From NCBI GenBank assembly GCA_964017235.1, contig OZ024931.1, positions 139,316,033 to 139,380,032 of the forward strand: a stretch of DNA of 64,000 nucleotides. The letters run 5' to 3'. Shown here piece by piece: positions 10,099 to 21,949 of the stretch (position 1 is the first letter of the stretch; every line of letters begins with the position of its first letter). The notes beneath the pieces were generated by a model. The model was not told the DNA's origin. It searched no databases and was given only the letters and a program-made list of their open reading frames with translations. The translations under genes and the position numbers were made by a program. Source of the DNA: Sabellastarte sp. h YS-2021 (Eukaryota; Annelida; Polychaeta; Sabellida; Sabellidae).

Positions 10099-12559
10099 GA
10101 TGCTCAGGTCAAGTTTAACCAGGAAAATTGAAAGTTGGTGTAGAAAATTTTTAAAATTTTGCTTATTCAGGAAACAGGAGAAAGGGCAGATTTAAAATTT
10201 TGCTTATTCAGGAAACAGAAGGAGAAAGGGCAGATTTGTGCACATTTCAATTCTATTGGCTACTTAAGTGTGTTGAGAGCCATGAAACCAAAGTGTGATT
10301 TGACCATTTGTTTATTTTAAAGTATTCTTGCATTATTGTAATGGCAGTTTAGACTTAATGTTTTACCCTACAGTGCACTCAAGTAAGTGAGAAATCATTG
10401 TACAAAATGTCTGGCATTTCTCAAAATATAGTGAATAACTTGGAAACAAAACATTTAACAGAAATTATTGAAGGGTGTTTACAATTTTTGAGCTACCTTT
10501 TAACGGAAGATGGTTGAACCACTTGATTGGTCCCCCCCCAAAGAACTATTACATTTATGGCAGTCTATTTGCCTGTTAGTTTGTTAACCTAATTACGCAA
10601 ACACTACTGCTCAGATCTTCATGAAAAAAATATGGAGATGCTAAAATACCTCGATAACCTAGGATATACCAATATATTTTACATTTCTAAAGTTTCTAAT
10701 AATTTTGCAAATTAATGGATTTCACAGTGCATACATTTAATTTATATATATACTGCACCAAGGAGCTGTAGGCAGCCATCATGTTGGTACCCTGGGTGGG
10801 GATATGAGCTAAAAGGCTTGGCATTAAATTGCGGTAATAATTTTTAAGTATTTAGATCTCTTTGAAAATTGATATCAAATTGAATTTGATCCTTATCAAA
10901 GTCGAAGATTTTTTTCAGAAGAGTTGTCCATTTTTGACACATATCTAGGATATTTTATGTTTTACACAAGATTCAGGCTAAATCCGCTGTATAGTTAAGA
11001 CTACAACCATTATTTGACACTTTGCTGTCCACAGTTCTAGACACTTTTTGAACTGCGCTTTGGTAGTCCATAACTCGTGTTTGGATAGCTAGATAATGCC
11101 TTATAATCTTTCACCATATGTCTGCTTCTTTTACCATACCAGAACTAGTAGGACACATGTCCTGTTAATGTTACCAATGTTTTATGATCCCTTTTGGACA
11201 CAAAATCCACCTGGTAAAAATACACACAGCTATTTGTTTCAGAACTATATAGCCTGGAACCCCATTTATTAGGTGTCCTTTGAGCAAGTGCTCACCTAAA
11301 GCTGTATATAGTGCTTTTATCATGCCATTCAACTTTCTCTTCTTTGATTGTACAAAACAGCAATGCATGTGTAGCTTTCACCGATTGCCTAAAATTATAT
11401 GCAACCTCCATAATCATTAACAGCAGTCCAAACAGTCAAATGATAATCTTATTTTGTTATTTGCACCTAACACATAATTTTGTGGCCATGTGACCTGTCT
11501 CTTTACTTACATTCTGTTTCATTTATGTCCTTTGTGCCTTTAGCTTGCCAGATTCATCAGTCAATTATAGCCTGATTCCTTGATCCGCCTTTACCTGAAT
11601 ATGCTGGGATCACCACTTGAGCCAGATGACATGGGCCTAAACTGCTGCTGTCACAGATAATCTGCTGCTCTGATAATCTTACACTTCATAATCGTCATAA
11701 CACCACAAAAAGTATACACAATGTTTTCAGCTCTGCTAAAAATTGCAAATGCAGTTCACTGGAATCATTTTAAGACCAATACCACTGTTTATATCAGTTA
11801 ATTTATCAAATTGAATATCATGATCAGTGTTCACGTCAGCAAATGGGTAAAATGTGCCTTGTCCCTTTGACTTTCTAATGTTTAATGAAAAGCTGAGCTA
11901 ATTAAGCACCAGAATACATTACAAATACACCAATACCCAGTCGAAGGTATTTATTCCCCATCCTGCTGTGTTTAGTCGACTGTCTTCCCTCATGTTTGGA
12001 TGTTTGGTGGGTTTTTCATTAAGTTATAACAGTTTTATTTGGTAGCATTATTTTGTGTCGTAATGATCAACACCCATCTCTTAGCAGTATTGAACAGTTT
12101 GTTTTTACTCTGGAGAACAAATATAAGCAATGTGCTTCGAGTGTACTGTTTGAAATATACAACTTTTTACAGAAAGGAGTACATTCTGAATACATTTTTA
12201 GAAGTGGTGCATTATGCACTCTTAGGATATAAATTACAAATTCATCTATGCATTTTTGCTTTGCCAAGCAATTTTATGATTCCAAACATAAGGTATTTAA
12301 ATTCAGTAACTTGGTATTTTCATTGCTAGTTCCAATCAGACATTTGTTTATCAAAGCAACATTTAAACTTTAGTATGTTGCAATTGCAATGGAACAAACT
12401 GAAAGAAGTTAAATAAATCAGTAATCAAGTATATAAGTAAAATCCATTTATACAGTATACCTGAAATATATTTTATGTAAGATGTCCTTAAGTAACTGAT
12501 GGTTAAGTAACTGATGGTTAAGTTTGTTACCACCAGTGATACAGGTGGATAAGTTTGAA
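10099..12559. other. non-coding stretch, nothing recognised
   Basis: AT-rich single-copy-looking DNA with a short direct repeat near 10145-10220 (the phrase TTTGCTTATTCAGGAAACAG occurs twice). Open frames at 11170-11490 and 12040-12330 have random composition. A 23-base phrase near 11928-11950 recurs almost exactly near 38487-38509. Confidence 0.45.
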
Positions 12560-12680
12560 CTAATATCTACACTAAACAAATAAGCCAGTTGTAAGGTCAA
12601 GAAGCAAGTTGAAGGTCAAGATTTGAACCCAAGGTCTGAAAGGTCAAGGTCTAGTGTGTTAACCAGTTAGTAAAAGATAG
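12560..12680 (-). mobile_element. fragment of a tRNA-headed SINE
   Basis: On the minus strand an A-box-like TAACTGGTTAACACA is followed about 30 bases later by a B-box-like GGGTTCAAATC. The body is short and no tail or target duplication is clear, so this is a decayed fragment. Confidence 0.45.
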
Positions 12681-12789
12681 GTTTGACAATTTTATTTCAC
12701 ATGTTAGTACATATTATACAATGGTTAGCTTGTAAAGAGGCTTTTAATATGGACATAAAGAAAATTTTAAAACACCAAGCCCAGCTACA

Positions 12790-13560
12790 GAAGTTTGGGT
12801 ACAATGGAGGAGAAAGTAGTGGGAATGATAGAGGGGGCTTGAGAGGCGTTTTGCAGATAGGTCCACACTGCCGAACTGCTATAAACCATGGGACATGATG
12901 TTTTGCAATGGAACACCCGACCTCCTGAATGTGTGGAAGCCAGGGCCCACATGATCGATGTTCCTGTTTGTGAGGATTGTTTTAAGGGCCTGTCTGACTT
13001 GGGTATCAATGATTTGGTGGAATGGAGGAGTATTGGTAGCAAATAGTGGGGCGTTGGGTGGGGGTTTCCTGGTTAACATGAGAGCTTTGAAAGCTTTGAC
13101 AGGACATAGATATAAGTTGTCAATTTCTGGGAGTTGGACCGCATGGTGAGATTTGTTATCTTGAAGGGTTTTGGTCCACTTGATCACAAGATGGGCCCCT
13201 GAAGGACCAAAGATAAGGTCTTGCCGGAGAAAGTGTCTGTTTGGGTCAAACTGAGACCTACTGTGGGGGGCTACATTGGACATACGCAGAAATGCATAGA
13301 AAGCTGATAGCAAAATGGTTCTGAATAGGGGTGGGTCAGAGAGTTGGTCACATGATACCGAAATCGCATATAAAGTTTTGACATCAAAAATGCCCCCGGG
13401 GGTGGGTAGGAACCTGGAGTTGATGGAAATGCTTCTAATATATCTAGTCACTGAAGGGTAAAAAATATCTTGGTGGTCTAGCTGATAAAATTTAGCCATG
13501 GTAGTAATAGAGGAGAGATCATTTTTAATGACCTTGGGTGAGATATGATTCTGGTACAAG
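12790..13560 (-). pseudogene. tyrosine recombinase (integrase) of DIRS-type element C
   Basis: A lambda-integrase-like catalytic domain. It has AFYAFLRMSNVAPHS (catalytic Arg box I), a central IKWTKTLQ strand that may hold the catalytic Lys, GFHTFRRSG (His-x-x-Arg box II) and, near 12860, a segment reading like SSSAVWTYL that supplies the nucleophilic Tyr. This enzyme inserts the circular DIRS intermediate without a target duplication. The domain is nearly complete but damaged. Confidence 0.8.
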
Positions 13561-13674
13561 TACTCTAAGAAAGCAAGGATGTTGGAAAGGGTAAAGGTAA
13601 GGGGTAAGTTTGTGAAGTATAAGAAGGATAGAAAAGTCGTAAGATGAGTCTTGTGAGCTGTAGGGGAAGTGACG

Positions 13675-14610
13675 TCACTGGCTCCGGCAATTCATATCTA
13701 TATTGAAAAATGATAACAATATGTTATCCCAAATGTAATTGGTATGGAGGTGTTGGAGTAGCTTGCTATTCACTGGATCTGGAGAGTATAGCCTGGATAA
13801 CAAATCTGCAATAGTATTATGCTTGCCTGGAATATGGTTGATGTATGGCTTGATGTCCCATTTGGCTGAAAGGAACCATATGTTCCTAACACATGCTGCA
13901 AGAAAGCTGTCTCGGGTCTTGCTGGTCCTCACCACCTGAACCACGGCCATATTATCACAATGTATTCTGAAATATGAATGTGCCTAAAATTTTGCCCACA
14001 ACCTAAGAGCAATGACAATATTGAACATTTCCAGATGTACAATACCTAATTTGAAGCCAGGGACGCTCCGGGCAGGGGTAGCATATACTCTATTGCTCCA
14101 GGTACCCCTCAATCCTGTAAGGGATGCATCCAAGTGAAGACTGTCAAAGTGGGGTATTGAGACTTTCCTAAGGTATGTGACACCATTGAAAGTAGACAGA
14201 AAAGATATAAACCATTGAATATCCTTGTGAAAGCCTGAATCCTGGTGTATCTTCTTAGCCTGAAAGTTGCGCCTAAAAAGGTCCAGGATTCTATTAATGA
14301 ATGCCCTAGCTGGGAGGACACATTTATGGATATATAGGAGCTTCCCCAGAAGAGATTGCATAGCTTTCCTGCTGGGAGTGGTCTTCTTACTGGCATGAAT
14401 GCATTCCAAGTAGATTTGGCTAAGGTTGTCCCTATCAATTCTCATGGTGTTGGCTGCTATATCAATGTGAATTCCCAGGTATGTGAGGGCCCTGGTAGGG
14501 GGGTTCTTTTATCTGAATTCATGGGGAGGCCCAGTTCAGTTAACAGAGCTGAAAGGTCAAGAAAAGCAGCATTACAGGCACTACAGTTATTAAAGTGACC
14601 AAGATGGATA
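13675..14610 (-). pseudogene. RT C-terminus and RNase H of DIRS-type element C
   Basis: Seen on the minus strand: a LLTELGLPMNSDK-like RT D region, then SLLGKLLYIHKCVLPARAFI (the DIRS thumb/connection signature), LHLDASLTGLRGTW at the RNase H start, and the typical DIRS RNase H end HIPGKHNTIADLLSR. The same LLYIHKC-PPAR block occurs in element A. This region is degraded. Confidence 0.78.
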
Positions 14611-15469
14611 CACAAACTGTAAGCTCTGGCATATGTGAACTTAATGTGACATTTTTTAACTTTATGTTAATAAGACTTTGTATGGACTTTTTAAAGATTA
14701 CTTGTTAACTTGTGTGACACTTTTTCACTTTATGTTAATACCACTTTGTAGGGACTTTAAATATTACTTGTTTTGGACCATATATTTGATAGCTAATGTT
14801 AATTCTAAGTTTAAAATATCTTGAATCCAATACAGTCTAGAGGTTGGGGGGCATGGCAAATATGTTTAAAATAAAATTAGAATATAAAGATAATGCACTG
14901 TAAGCTGTGATGTCCATATTACCAAACAAATGTCTTAATAGAATAAATGATCTATATTAATCTATATTAATCTATATTAAATATTAAAGTAAAACATGAA
15001 TAAAAATTATATGGTTGTTGCATCACAATATTAGTAGATTGGAATTAAGTTACACTTTCTTATAGGTTAACATGTGTATATTTGGTTATAATGTTGCAGC
15101 TGTTTTAAACTTTATCGTAATCAATAGATAACCCGATTGACAATCATGCATTGGTGAAAACTAATAATGGTGTAGATCTAGTAGAACTATACTATGCAAA
15201 TATTTTATAATGTAGTCACATAGTCATTGAAAACAGCATAAATTGCATATTTTGGTAACTTCCAGGAAGTAGTAATAAGTATTGTACACCAGTAAAAAAG
15301 GGGGTAGCTTAATAGTGTGTCTGACAGTAACATACAGAGTTTGTCTTTTGTTTCTATTTTATACTGTTTTTTCATATTACAATATATTGTGTGTCAGTTG
15401 TGTATTTTTGTCTTGTAGTGGTCTTGTTTGTTCAGGCAAGTTATGTAAATGGCAGTTACGTATCTTTTA
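14611..15469. repeat. non-coding stretch with a short duplication and microsatellite
   Basis: A 65-70 base unit beginning near 14642 is repeated imperfectly near 14710 (shared words ACTTTATGTTAATA and GGACTTT). At 14951-14980 TCTATATTAA occurs three times in tandem. No gene is seen; the right end may include the 5' untranslated part of the LINE that follows. Confidence 0.5.
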
Positions 15470-16541
15470 GATGGATAGTATTAAAAAAATAAGTAGGGAT
15501 AGTATGCAAGCTTTGTCCTGTAAATTCTTATCAGTAAATATTAGAGGCCTAAGAGACAAATCAAAAGATTAAAAGTTTTTAATTGGGTAAAGGAAATTAA
15601 ATCAGATATTAGTCTTTTTCAAGAAACATTTAGTTTAGAAGAAAATGAAAATGAATGGACAAGAGACTGGGAGGGAGACTTCTCGCATGGTACAAACCAT
15701 TCCAGAGGATGCTTAATCACAGTAAATAAGAACTTAGATCTGAAAATATTAAAGAAATAAGTTGATGTGAATGGAAGGTATATATTATTACAGGTTGAGT
15801 TAAAAGGTGAAGAATTTTATATCCGTAATGTTTATTTGCCAAATAGTGTTCATGAGAGAGTCAATTATTTGGAAAAACTCACAAATATTATGAATACATA
15901 TGACATTAATCAAAATAGCAATATAATTATGGGTGGCGATTGGAATATAATACAGAGTTTAACAGATAAACAAAGCATAAACCGAAACATTGAGGATACC
16001 TCTTCAGTAACATTAAACAAATTGATGACACAATTTGATTTGTGTGATATATGGCGAGTCAGGAATCCTACAGTCAAAAGTTTTACTTATAGAAAGGTCA
16101 AGAGCTCATATAGAAGTAGACTAGACTTTTGGTTAATTTCTGACATACTCCAGGAATTTATAGTATATTCTGACATTTTACCAAACATATACTCAGATCA
16201 CTCAGCCATAGTAGTTGGTTACCAAATGACTCAAGATAGAGACAAAGGAAAAAGTTTTTGGAAATTTAACTCCTCACTTTTAGGTGAACAAACATATGTT
16301 GAATCTTTAAATAAATCAATTGATAAATGGTTAAAAGAGTATAAGGAAGTACAAAGTAAGCAACTTTTTTGGGAATTACTAAAGTATGAAATAAGAAAAT
16401 TTGCAATCAAATATTCAAAAGAAAAGAAATCAGAATGTGCAACACAAGAAAAAGAACTAAGAAACAGATTATTAGAATTAGAAAATTGTCAGATCCACCA
16501 AATGAAACAACAGAAAATGAGCTAAATAAAATAAGGCTCTC
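15470..16541 (+). mobile_element. LINE A, 5' part: apurinic-like endonuclease domain
   Basis: This is the first half of a non-LTR retrotransposon ORF2, split by the insertion at 16542. It encodes an AP-type endonuclease that nicks target DNA. Motifs: FLSVNIRGLRDKSK (near 15510), LFQETF with the catalytic Glu, GGDWNI with Asp/Asn, SRLDFWLIS and the C-terminal SDHSAIVVG (near 16195). The frame is broken near 15570, has a stop near 15760 (LKILKK then stop) and shifts again near 16440-16500. The frame that ends at the insertion reads ENELNKIRLS and resumes at 33339. The L1/Tx1-like assignment rests on motif style only. Confidence 0.85.
16537..16541. repeat. target-site duplication CTCTC, left
   Basis: Five bases directly before the TG of the 5' LTR match the five bases after the CA of the 3' LTR (33334-33338). 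A 5-bp duplication fits Ty3/Gypsy and many retroviral integrases. Confidence 0.92.
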
Positions 16542-17107
16542 TGTAATGGTCAAGAATTTGAGTAAAACAGCTAAATGGAAACAAACCTCAATATTCCTTA
16601 ATAACAGGCAAGCAATCCCAGAGAACTAGCTTTTGCTGGCTGCAGCACAGACACAAATCAATACTCAAGGCAGTCCACTCCTAATTAAAGCCTTAGCCAA
16701 TCCCTGCTCTTTTAGGTGACGCAGCCCTTGTAAAGTTACTGATATAATAACCCAGGCTTGCTGCTAGAGAGAGAGGGAGAGAGAGATGTACAGTCTAGTG
16801 TTTTAACAACTAACATTCTGAGGACTAAGTTGAGTTCACACTTCCTCAGAATTACTGAGTTTGAGTTATCAAAATATACATGAATTGTACTTGTGAATTG
16901 TTACAAGATGAGTGAATAAACTATGAAGGAGTAAACATGTGTTTCGCTTCTGCCATTGCGGCGACCTGGACCTCTCATAAAAACCAGCCAAGCGAGTCAA
17001 GGCAGAAGTGGACATAGTGGAGATCTGGGAATCCACAGCTGCTGTCATTCACTGCTGGAGTCCACCAAAATCACACCCTCTACCACCAAAAACACATAAA
17101 TTGGACA
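16542..17107 (+). repeat. 5' LTR
   Basis: This 566-bp repeat begins TGTAATGGTC and ends AAATTGGACA, matching 32768-33333 with about 9 mismatches and no length change. Promoter-like signals inside: CCAAT at 16697-16701, a TATA-like GATATAATAA at 16741-16750, a GA-rich tract near 16770-16787, and an AATAAA poly(A) signal at 16915-16920. It lies directly downstream of the CTCTC duplication. Confidence 0.95.
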
Positions 17108-17159
17108 TGGTGGAGATGCCAAAGTTACAAACAATACCTATGGATAATACTCGTATATG

Positions 17160-18920
17160 AACAATGACAATATGAATCCAGCAATTTCAACAACACCGTC
17201 ATATGCACCCGTCTACGGACCCACAATACAGCTGACAGATGTTTGCTACATCACACCCATTGTCTTACCTCCTAATAGTCTGGCCACAAGTGTAGATCAA
17301 TGGGACGTTACATCTAAAGAATGGCGGAACAGTTTCCACATGATAGGACCCATCCTGAGGGTTGGCACTACATACACAATACCGAGAATGATGGACTGGA
17401 ACACAATGCCAATGATGACCACAACATCCCAGCCGCCTTGTCCCCAGATCACCACTCAGACCACACAGACGACAACATCCCCGCCGACGGACACCACCCA
17501 CAACCAACAGATGAACAACATGGACCCCAAGCAGGGAATCAACTCCCTGCCCCGGATGACAACCAGGAAGAGGCCCTTGCTACCACAGCTTCCGGAACCT
17601 CAGGATCAGAGACTGGTGACCATGTAGACAATCCAAATAATTTACCAGACATTAACAATGACAATCAAGCTATAGACAATAATTTTGTTATGGATAATCT
17701 GGCAGCTCATGCACCACACGACCAGCTAGACAACCCAACCCCAGAGAGGCAGGCACAGTACAGACAATCACCAGAGGTAATTGTACAACGCAACCCCATG
17801 CAACACCTCCATAGAACTCACCCTTTCCCTCAAGATAGTCCTCACTTACAGGTAGATCCGGAGATATCATTTAGGATGCCACCTTTACCACAGGCTGAGA
17901 GACCTGGCTATCAACCCTACAATACCACCGATTTCCCCCCATTACCTACTAGGTTTCCCCCTATCACACATGCAAGTGTAAAGATGGACAATTTACCATT
18001 TAAATTGCAATCTTTTAGTGGTAACCGGATCAAGATCCGGAAGAGTTTATCAACAATTTTAAACTCTCAGCAGAAGTGTTAGGATGGTTATATGATAAAC
18101 AGCCAGGGATTTTTCACATGTGCCTCCAAGGTGCAGCAAAAGTTTGGTTTCAAAATCTTGAACACCACACTAGAACAAATATTGACAAAATTTTTTGTGC
18201 ATTCCTCTTAAGGTTCAAACCTTTAGGTTTAGATTGGACAAGAGAGGCATCTTTCCAATCACTTAGACAAATGCCACAAGAAAGTGCCCAACAATTTGCA
18301 AGGCAAATCAGATAAAGACCTGATGAATCAATTTGTCAGAGGACTATCAAATAAATGTAGAACCCACACCATTGCCCTAGGTCCAAATTCCTTTGCCCAA
18401 GCAGCCCGGACAGCTTCATTGTTTGAGAGTGCCAAAACTTTTGGCCAAGATGACAGTGCTGCTGTTCTACACAAACAAGAGACAAGTACACCACCCCAGG
18501 ACATTAGAACTTTCAAACAAGTGAACTCTAAATTAAAGTGTGCATATTGCAAGAGAGAAGGTCATCACATCTCAGAATGTCGCACCAGAGAGTCCAACAA
18601 CAGACGGAGACAACAGTCCAACAACACCCAATGGGCAGAGCAACCAAATAACCTCAGGTCTGTAAATTCAGATATTGTGTGTTATAGTTGTAATGGCAGA
18701 GGTCACATTGCACGTGATTGTCGTAGATTGCAAAATCTAAGACCAAATTATCAGAGTAACAATAATTACAGACCAAAGTTTCAAAAACAGGAGCAATTAA
18801 TTTTTCAAAACCCACCACAAAATTGGCCACCAAGAAGAAACAACTACCAAGGGTATCAACAAACCAATTTTCAACCAAGGGCCCCCCCATTTCAACAGAA
18901 TGGCAGATACAGGTAAAATT
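17160..18920 (+). pseudogene. gag region of the LTR element
   Basis: The structural polyprotein region. A long, low-complexity N-terminal part rich in His, Asn, Asp, Pro and Gln is followed by a Ty3-type capsid segment (KVWFQNL, then ESAQQFARQI near 18120-18310, matching the retrotransposon gag pattern). Two nucleocapsid zinc knuckles follow, C-x2-C-x4-H-x4-C, reading CAYCKREGHHISEC and CYSCNGRGHIARDC (near 18540-18720), then an Arg/Gln/Asn-rich RNA-binding tail. The order capsid then double knuckle is normal for Gypsy elements. The region is broken. Confidence 0.85.
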
Positions 18921-19512
18921 ACACCAACCCCAGACAAAATTTAAACTAAACAGGCCCAGGGGACATTTATCAACACCTCCATTTGGCAAGAAACCACTTT
19001 CCCAGTACTCTGGGCGATTTTCTCAAACATTTCAACCCCAGAAAAGGACAAAATTTACTTGCAATGAGCCTCAGTCACTTCATTCTTGTCAGAATTTACA
19101 GTATAGAGATAAATATTTTCAAGAGATTTGTGATTGTATACAGAAAAGATCAGGTATTGTTTTCATTCCTGCCAAGTCGTGTGCTGTTTACAAAAGCCCA
19201 AATGAAAGTAATGACAAAGTGTTACAAGGCACAGAGTTTCATACCACATGTCAGAATAGGTTTTCTCCCTTAGATGAATTACAAGACAAAGAGTCATTAG
19301 ATCCATCTTTTGTGACTCTAGATTATCAGAATGAGCATGAAACAGAATTCCCACCCAACCACCCCATTGTAGAGTCTAGAGGGAATTGTACATTACAGGA
19401 AAATGCCAATAAACAAATGCATAATTCTAGACCAAGTCAGAATAAATACAGAGGAGGAATTATTTCCAAGCAATATAACCCCAAAGGTCTTAGAAAAATA
19501 CATAAACTATAG
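18920..19512 (+). pseudogene. gag-pol junction region
   Basis: An open coding-like stretch rich in Gln, Asn, Pro and Ser lies between the zinc knuckles and the protease. No domain is recognised. Its place suggests the linker between nucleocapsid and protease; families of this kind often join gag to pol by frameshift or readthrough. Confidence 0.45.
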
Positions 19513-19545
19513 AGAAAGCAATTCATTGTAAAAGCCCCAGTTCAA

Positions 19546-19998
19546 ATGCACACAAAGAACAGCTGCATACCCATTAGATTGGCTGACAGTGATTACGTTG
19601 CCCTAATAGATACTGGCTCTGATATTTCCACTATTCCTGAAAAGATTTTATTGCAAAATGAGAACTTGAGGAGATTGCCACGATTTACAAGTGATATCTC
19701 AGCAGCCACAACAGCTGCAGAACACCAGTCAGTATTTTTTAAATATACAGTGTTTCCAAAGGTAACCATAGGAAACTATACAGTCACTAATAAATTTTAT
19801 GTAGCCCAAAATTCAGATAATGACATTATCTTGGGAATCCCATTCCTCAGACAAACAAGAGCTCATTTAGCTTTTGGTTCTCAGCTCTGTACGTTGACTT
19901 TAAATAATGCAATCATCACAGAAACATCCACTGAAATCCCGCCTAATTCCACAGTTAAGGTTTTGTGCTCCCCTAGGACTTCCAAAATGAATAATTGA
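19546..19998 (+). CDS. retropepsin-like aspartic protease of the LTR element
   Basis: The region reads ALIDTGSDISTIP (active-site DTG), a beta-rich middle with FYVAQNSDNDIILGIPFL (the conserved ILG flap/core signature), and a hydrophobic tail. Retropepsins work as dimers and cut the Gag-Pol polyprotein. Size and position before reverse transcriptase are typical. The stretch itself is open, though its fusion to the neighbouring pol parts is not evident. Confidence 0.85.
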   Translation: MHTKNSCIPIRLADSDYVALIDTGSDISTIPEKILLQNENLRRLPRFTSDISAATTAAEHQSVFFKYTVFPKVTIGNYTVTNKFYVAQNSDNDIILGIPFLRQTRAHLAFGSQLCTLTLNNAIITETSTEIPPNSTVKVLCSPRTSKMNN

Positions 19999-19999
19999 C

Positions 20000-21900
20000 C
20001 TGTTTTAATTTCATCTTGTTTACGGAATAAATTCCAGTATAAATTGTTTATACCAGATGTTTATACAGAAATAGAAACCCTGAATAAACCAGTTTTCAAA
20101 ATCCCTATTGCAAATAAGACGGATAAACATATTATTCTGCCAGCAAACTTACAGCTGGGATTTGTTATTTTTCTTGAGTCTCAACAAGTAAATTCAATAT
20201 CAGCTAATGCCAGAGAAAATATCCCACAAAGACCTGGTAATAAAACCCCGTCCACAGACTTAATTAAGGCCGTCCGTTTATTGAGCTCTACAAGCCATAA
20301 ATCTCCACAAGGATCTTTTCCACTACTTGAACATAGTCTTTCTTCTGCCTCAACTTTAACTCCTCAAGAAAAACAAAAGTTATTAGAACTTTTAAAAGAA
20401 TTTGATGATGTTTTCTTACACCCTGGTTATCTTGCACAAATATAGTTGAGCAGCACTTGGGGATTCCAAAAGATACCCCAGTTTGGCCTTGCCGTTCTCT
20501 CAGATTAAACAATACAAGGATGGCAATTCTGTAAGAATGTGTTAAAGACCTCTTACATCAAGGTATTATACAACACAGTGATAGTCCTTATTCAAATCCT
20601 ATTGTGTTAGTTACCAAAAAGAATGGGAGTATTCGTCCATGTTTAGATTGTAGAACTCTTAATGAAAAAATTCCTCCAGTAGCAGTAAACCCAAGACCAG
20701 TTAATGACATACTAGCATCTATACCACCTGGATCAAAATATTTTTCGACTTTCGACCTTACTTCAGCGTACTTCCAACTGCCCCTGGCAGAGGAAGACAG
20801 GAAGTATACTGCCTTTGATTCAGGGCGAGGTAAGATGGAGTACTGTAGAGCAGTAATGGGATGCAAAGTCAGTTCAAGTACATTAGTTACTGCTATAAAT
20901 AAGTTATTTCATGACATGATACATACTGAGATTCATTATTATTTGGATGATGGACTGATAGCGTCTTCTACTTTTGAGCAACATCTAGTAACTTTGAGAA
21001 AAATGTTTGAACGTTTAAGGAAGGCTAAGCTTATGTTATGACATAAAAAATGTTCCTTTGCACAATCAAATATAGAGTTTCTAGGACATAAATTGTCCTC
21101 TTCTGGCATTTCCCCCTCAGTTGATAAATTAAGGGCTTTAAAAAATTTCCCACAACCAAAGAGCCCTAAACAGGTTAAAAGCTTTATTGGTTTAGCCTCT
21201 TATTACAGACGTTTCATTCCGGGTTTCTCACAAATAGCTCATAGCCTATATGAATTGACAAAACAAAACATACCTTTTGACTGGACAAATGATTGTGAGA
21301 TAGCCTTTCAAACACTCAAAAAGAAACTTTGCACAGCACCTGCTTTAATTTCTCCAGACCAAAACCTACCATTCCACATTTTCTCAGATGCTTCCAAGAA
21401 ATCAGTAGGATTTGTTTTAATGCAAAAGAAAAATGGTAGATTACACCCAATAGCATATGGCAGTAAAATCCTGGACAAACACCAACAGAATTGGAGTATA
21501 ACTTGCTTAGAAGCATATGCGTTAGTACAAGGTGTCTTCCACTTTCAGTTTTGTATTGAAGGGAATAAGGTAATTCTACACACTGATCACAGTGTATTAA
21601 CATATATTGCCAAACAACATCTCACAGACACACAGACACCCTCATTAACTTTGATATTCAGATCATTTATGAAAAAGCCAGCAATAATACAGTACTTAGC
21701 AGATGTTTTGAGTAGAAATGTGGATGAGAATAATGCCATTCCATTCTCCACAATCACAGAGAGTTGGTTAGAAGAAAAATTTGATCAGTTTTGTCCACCC
21801 CTTACAACAACAATTACAACTAATAGGACAAAAAGCAGTGGCACCCAGACAGACCAATTACCAGTATATATAACTCAAAACAAATTGCATAGCAAACCAG
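20000..21900 (+). pseudogene. reverse transcriptase and RNase H of the LTR element
   Basis: Seen in order: an N-terminal segment ending LLKEFDDVF; VTKKNGSIRPCLDCRTLNE (fingers); STFDLTSAYFQL (palm A); YCRAVMGCKVSSSTL (B); YYLDDGLIAS (catalytic box, near 20935); FLGHKLSSSGI; FIGLASYYRRFIPGFS (the Gypsy thumb signature); then RNase H with HIFSDASKKSVGFVL, ITCLEAYALV and LHTDHSVLTYI (near 21370-21610). This is a typical Ty3/Gypsy arrangement. The region is broken in more than one place. Confidence 0.92.
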
Positions 21901-21949
21901 CTATCTCCAAGTTGTCTCTCTCCACAGACAGCATCTCAGACAGGAATGA

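Larger units (their letters stand above)
12790..14610 (-). mobile_element. DIRS-type retrotransposon C, 3' half with recombinase
   Basis: This minus-strand fossil carries, in order, the end of reverse transcriptase (about 14600-14250), RNase H (about 14240-13690) and a tyrosine recombinase (about 13560-12790). Gag and the catalytic RT core are absent, so it is truncated at its 5' side. Element ends were not recognised. It is broken in several places and looks older than elements A and B. The order RT-RNase H-recombinase is diagnostic for DIRS/Ngaro-like elements. Confidence 0.82.
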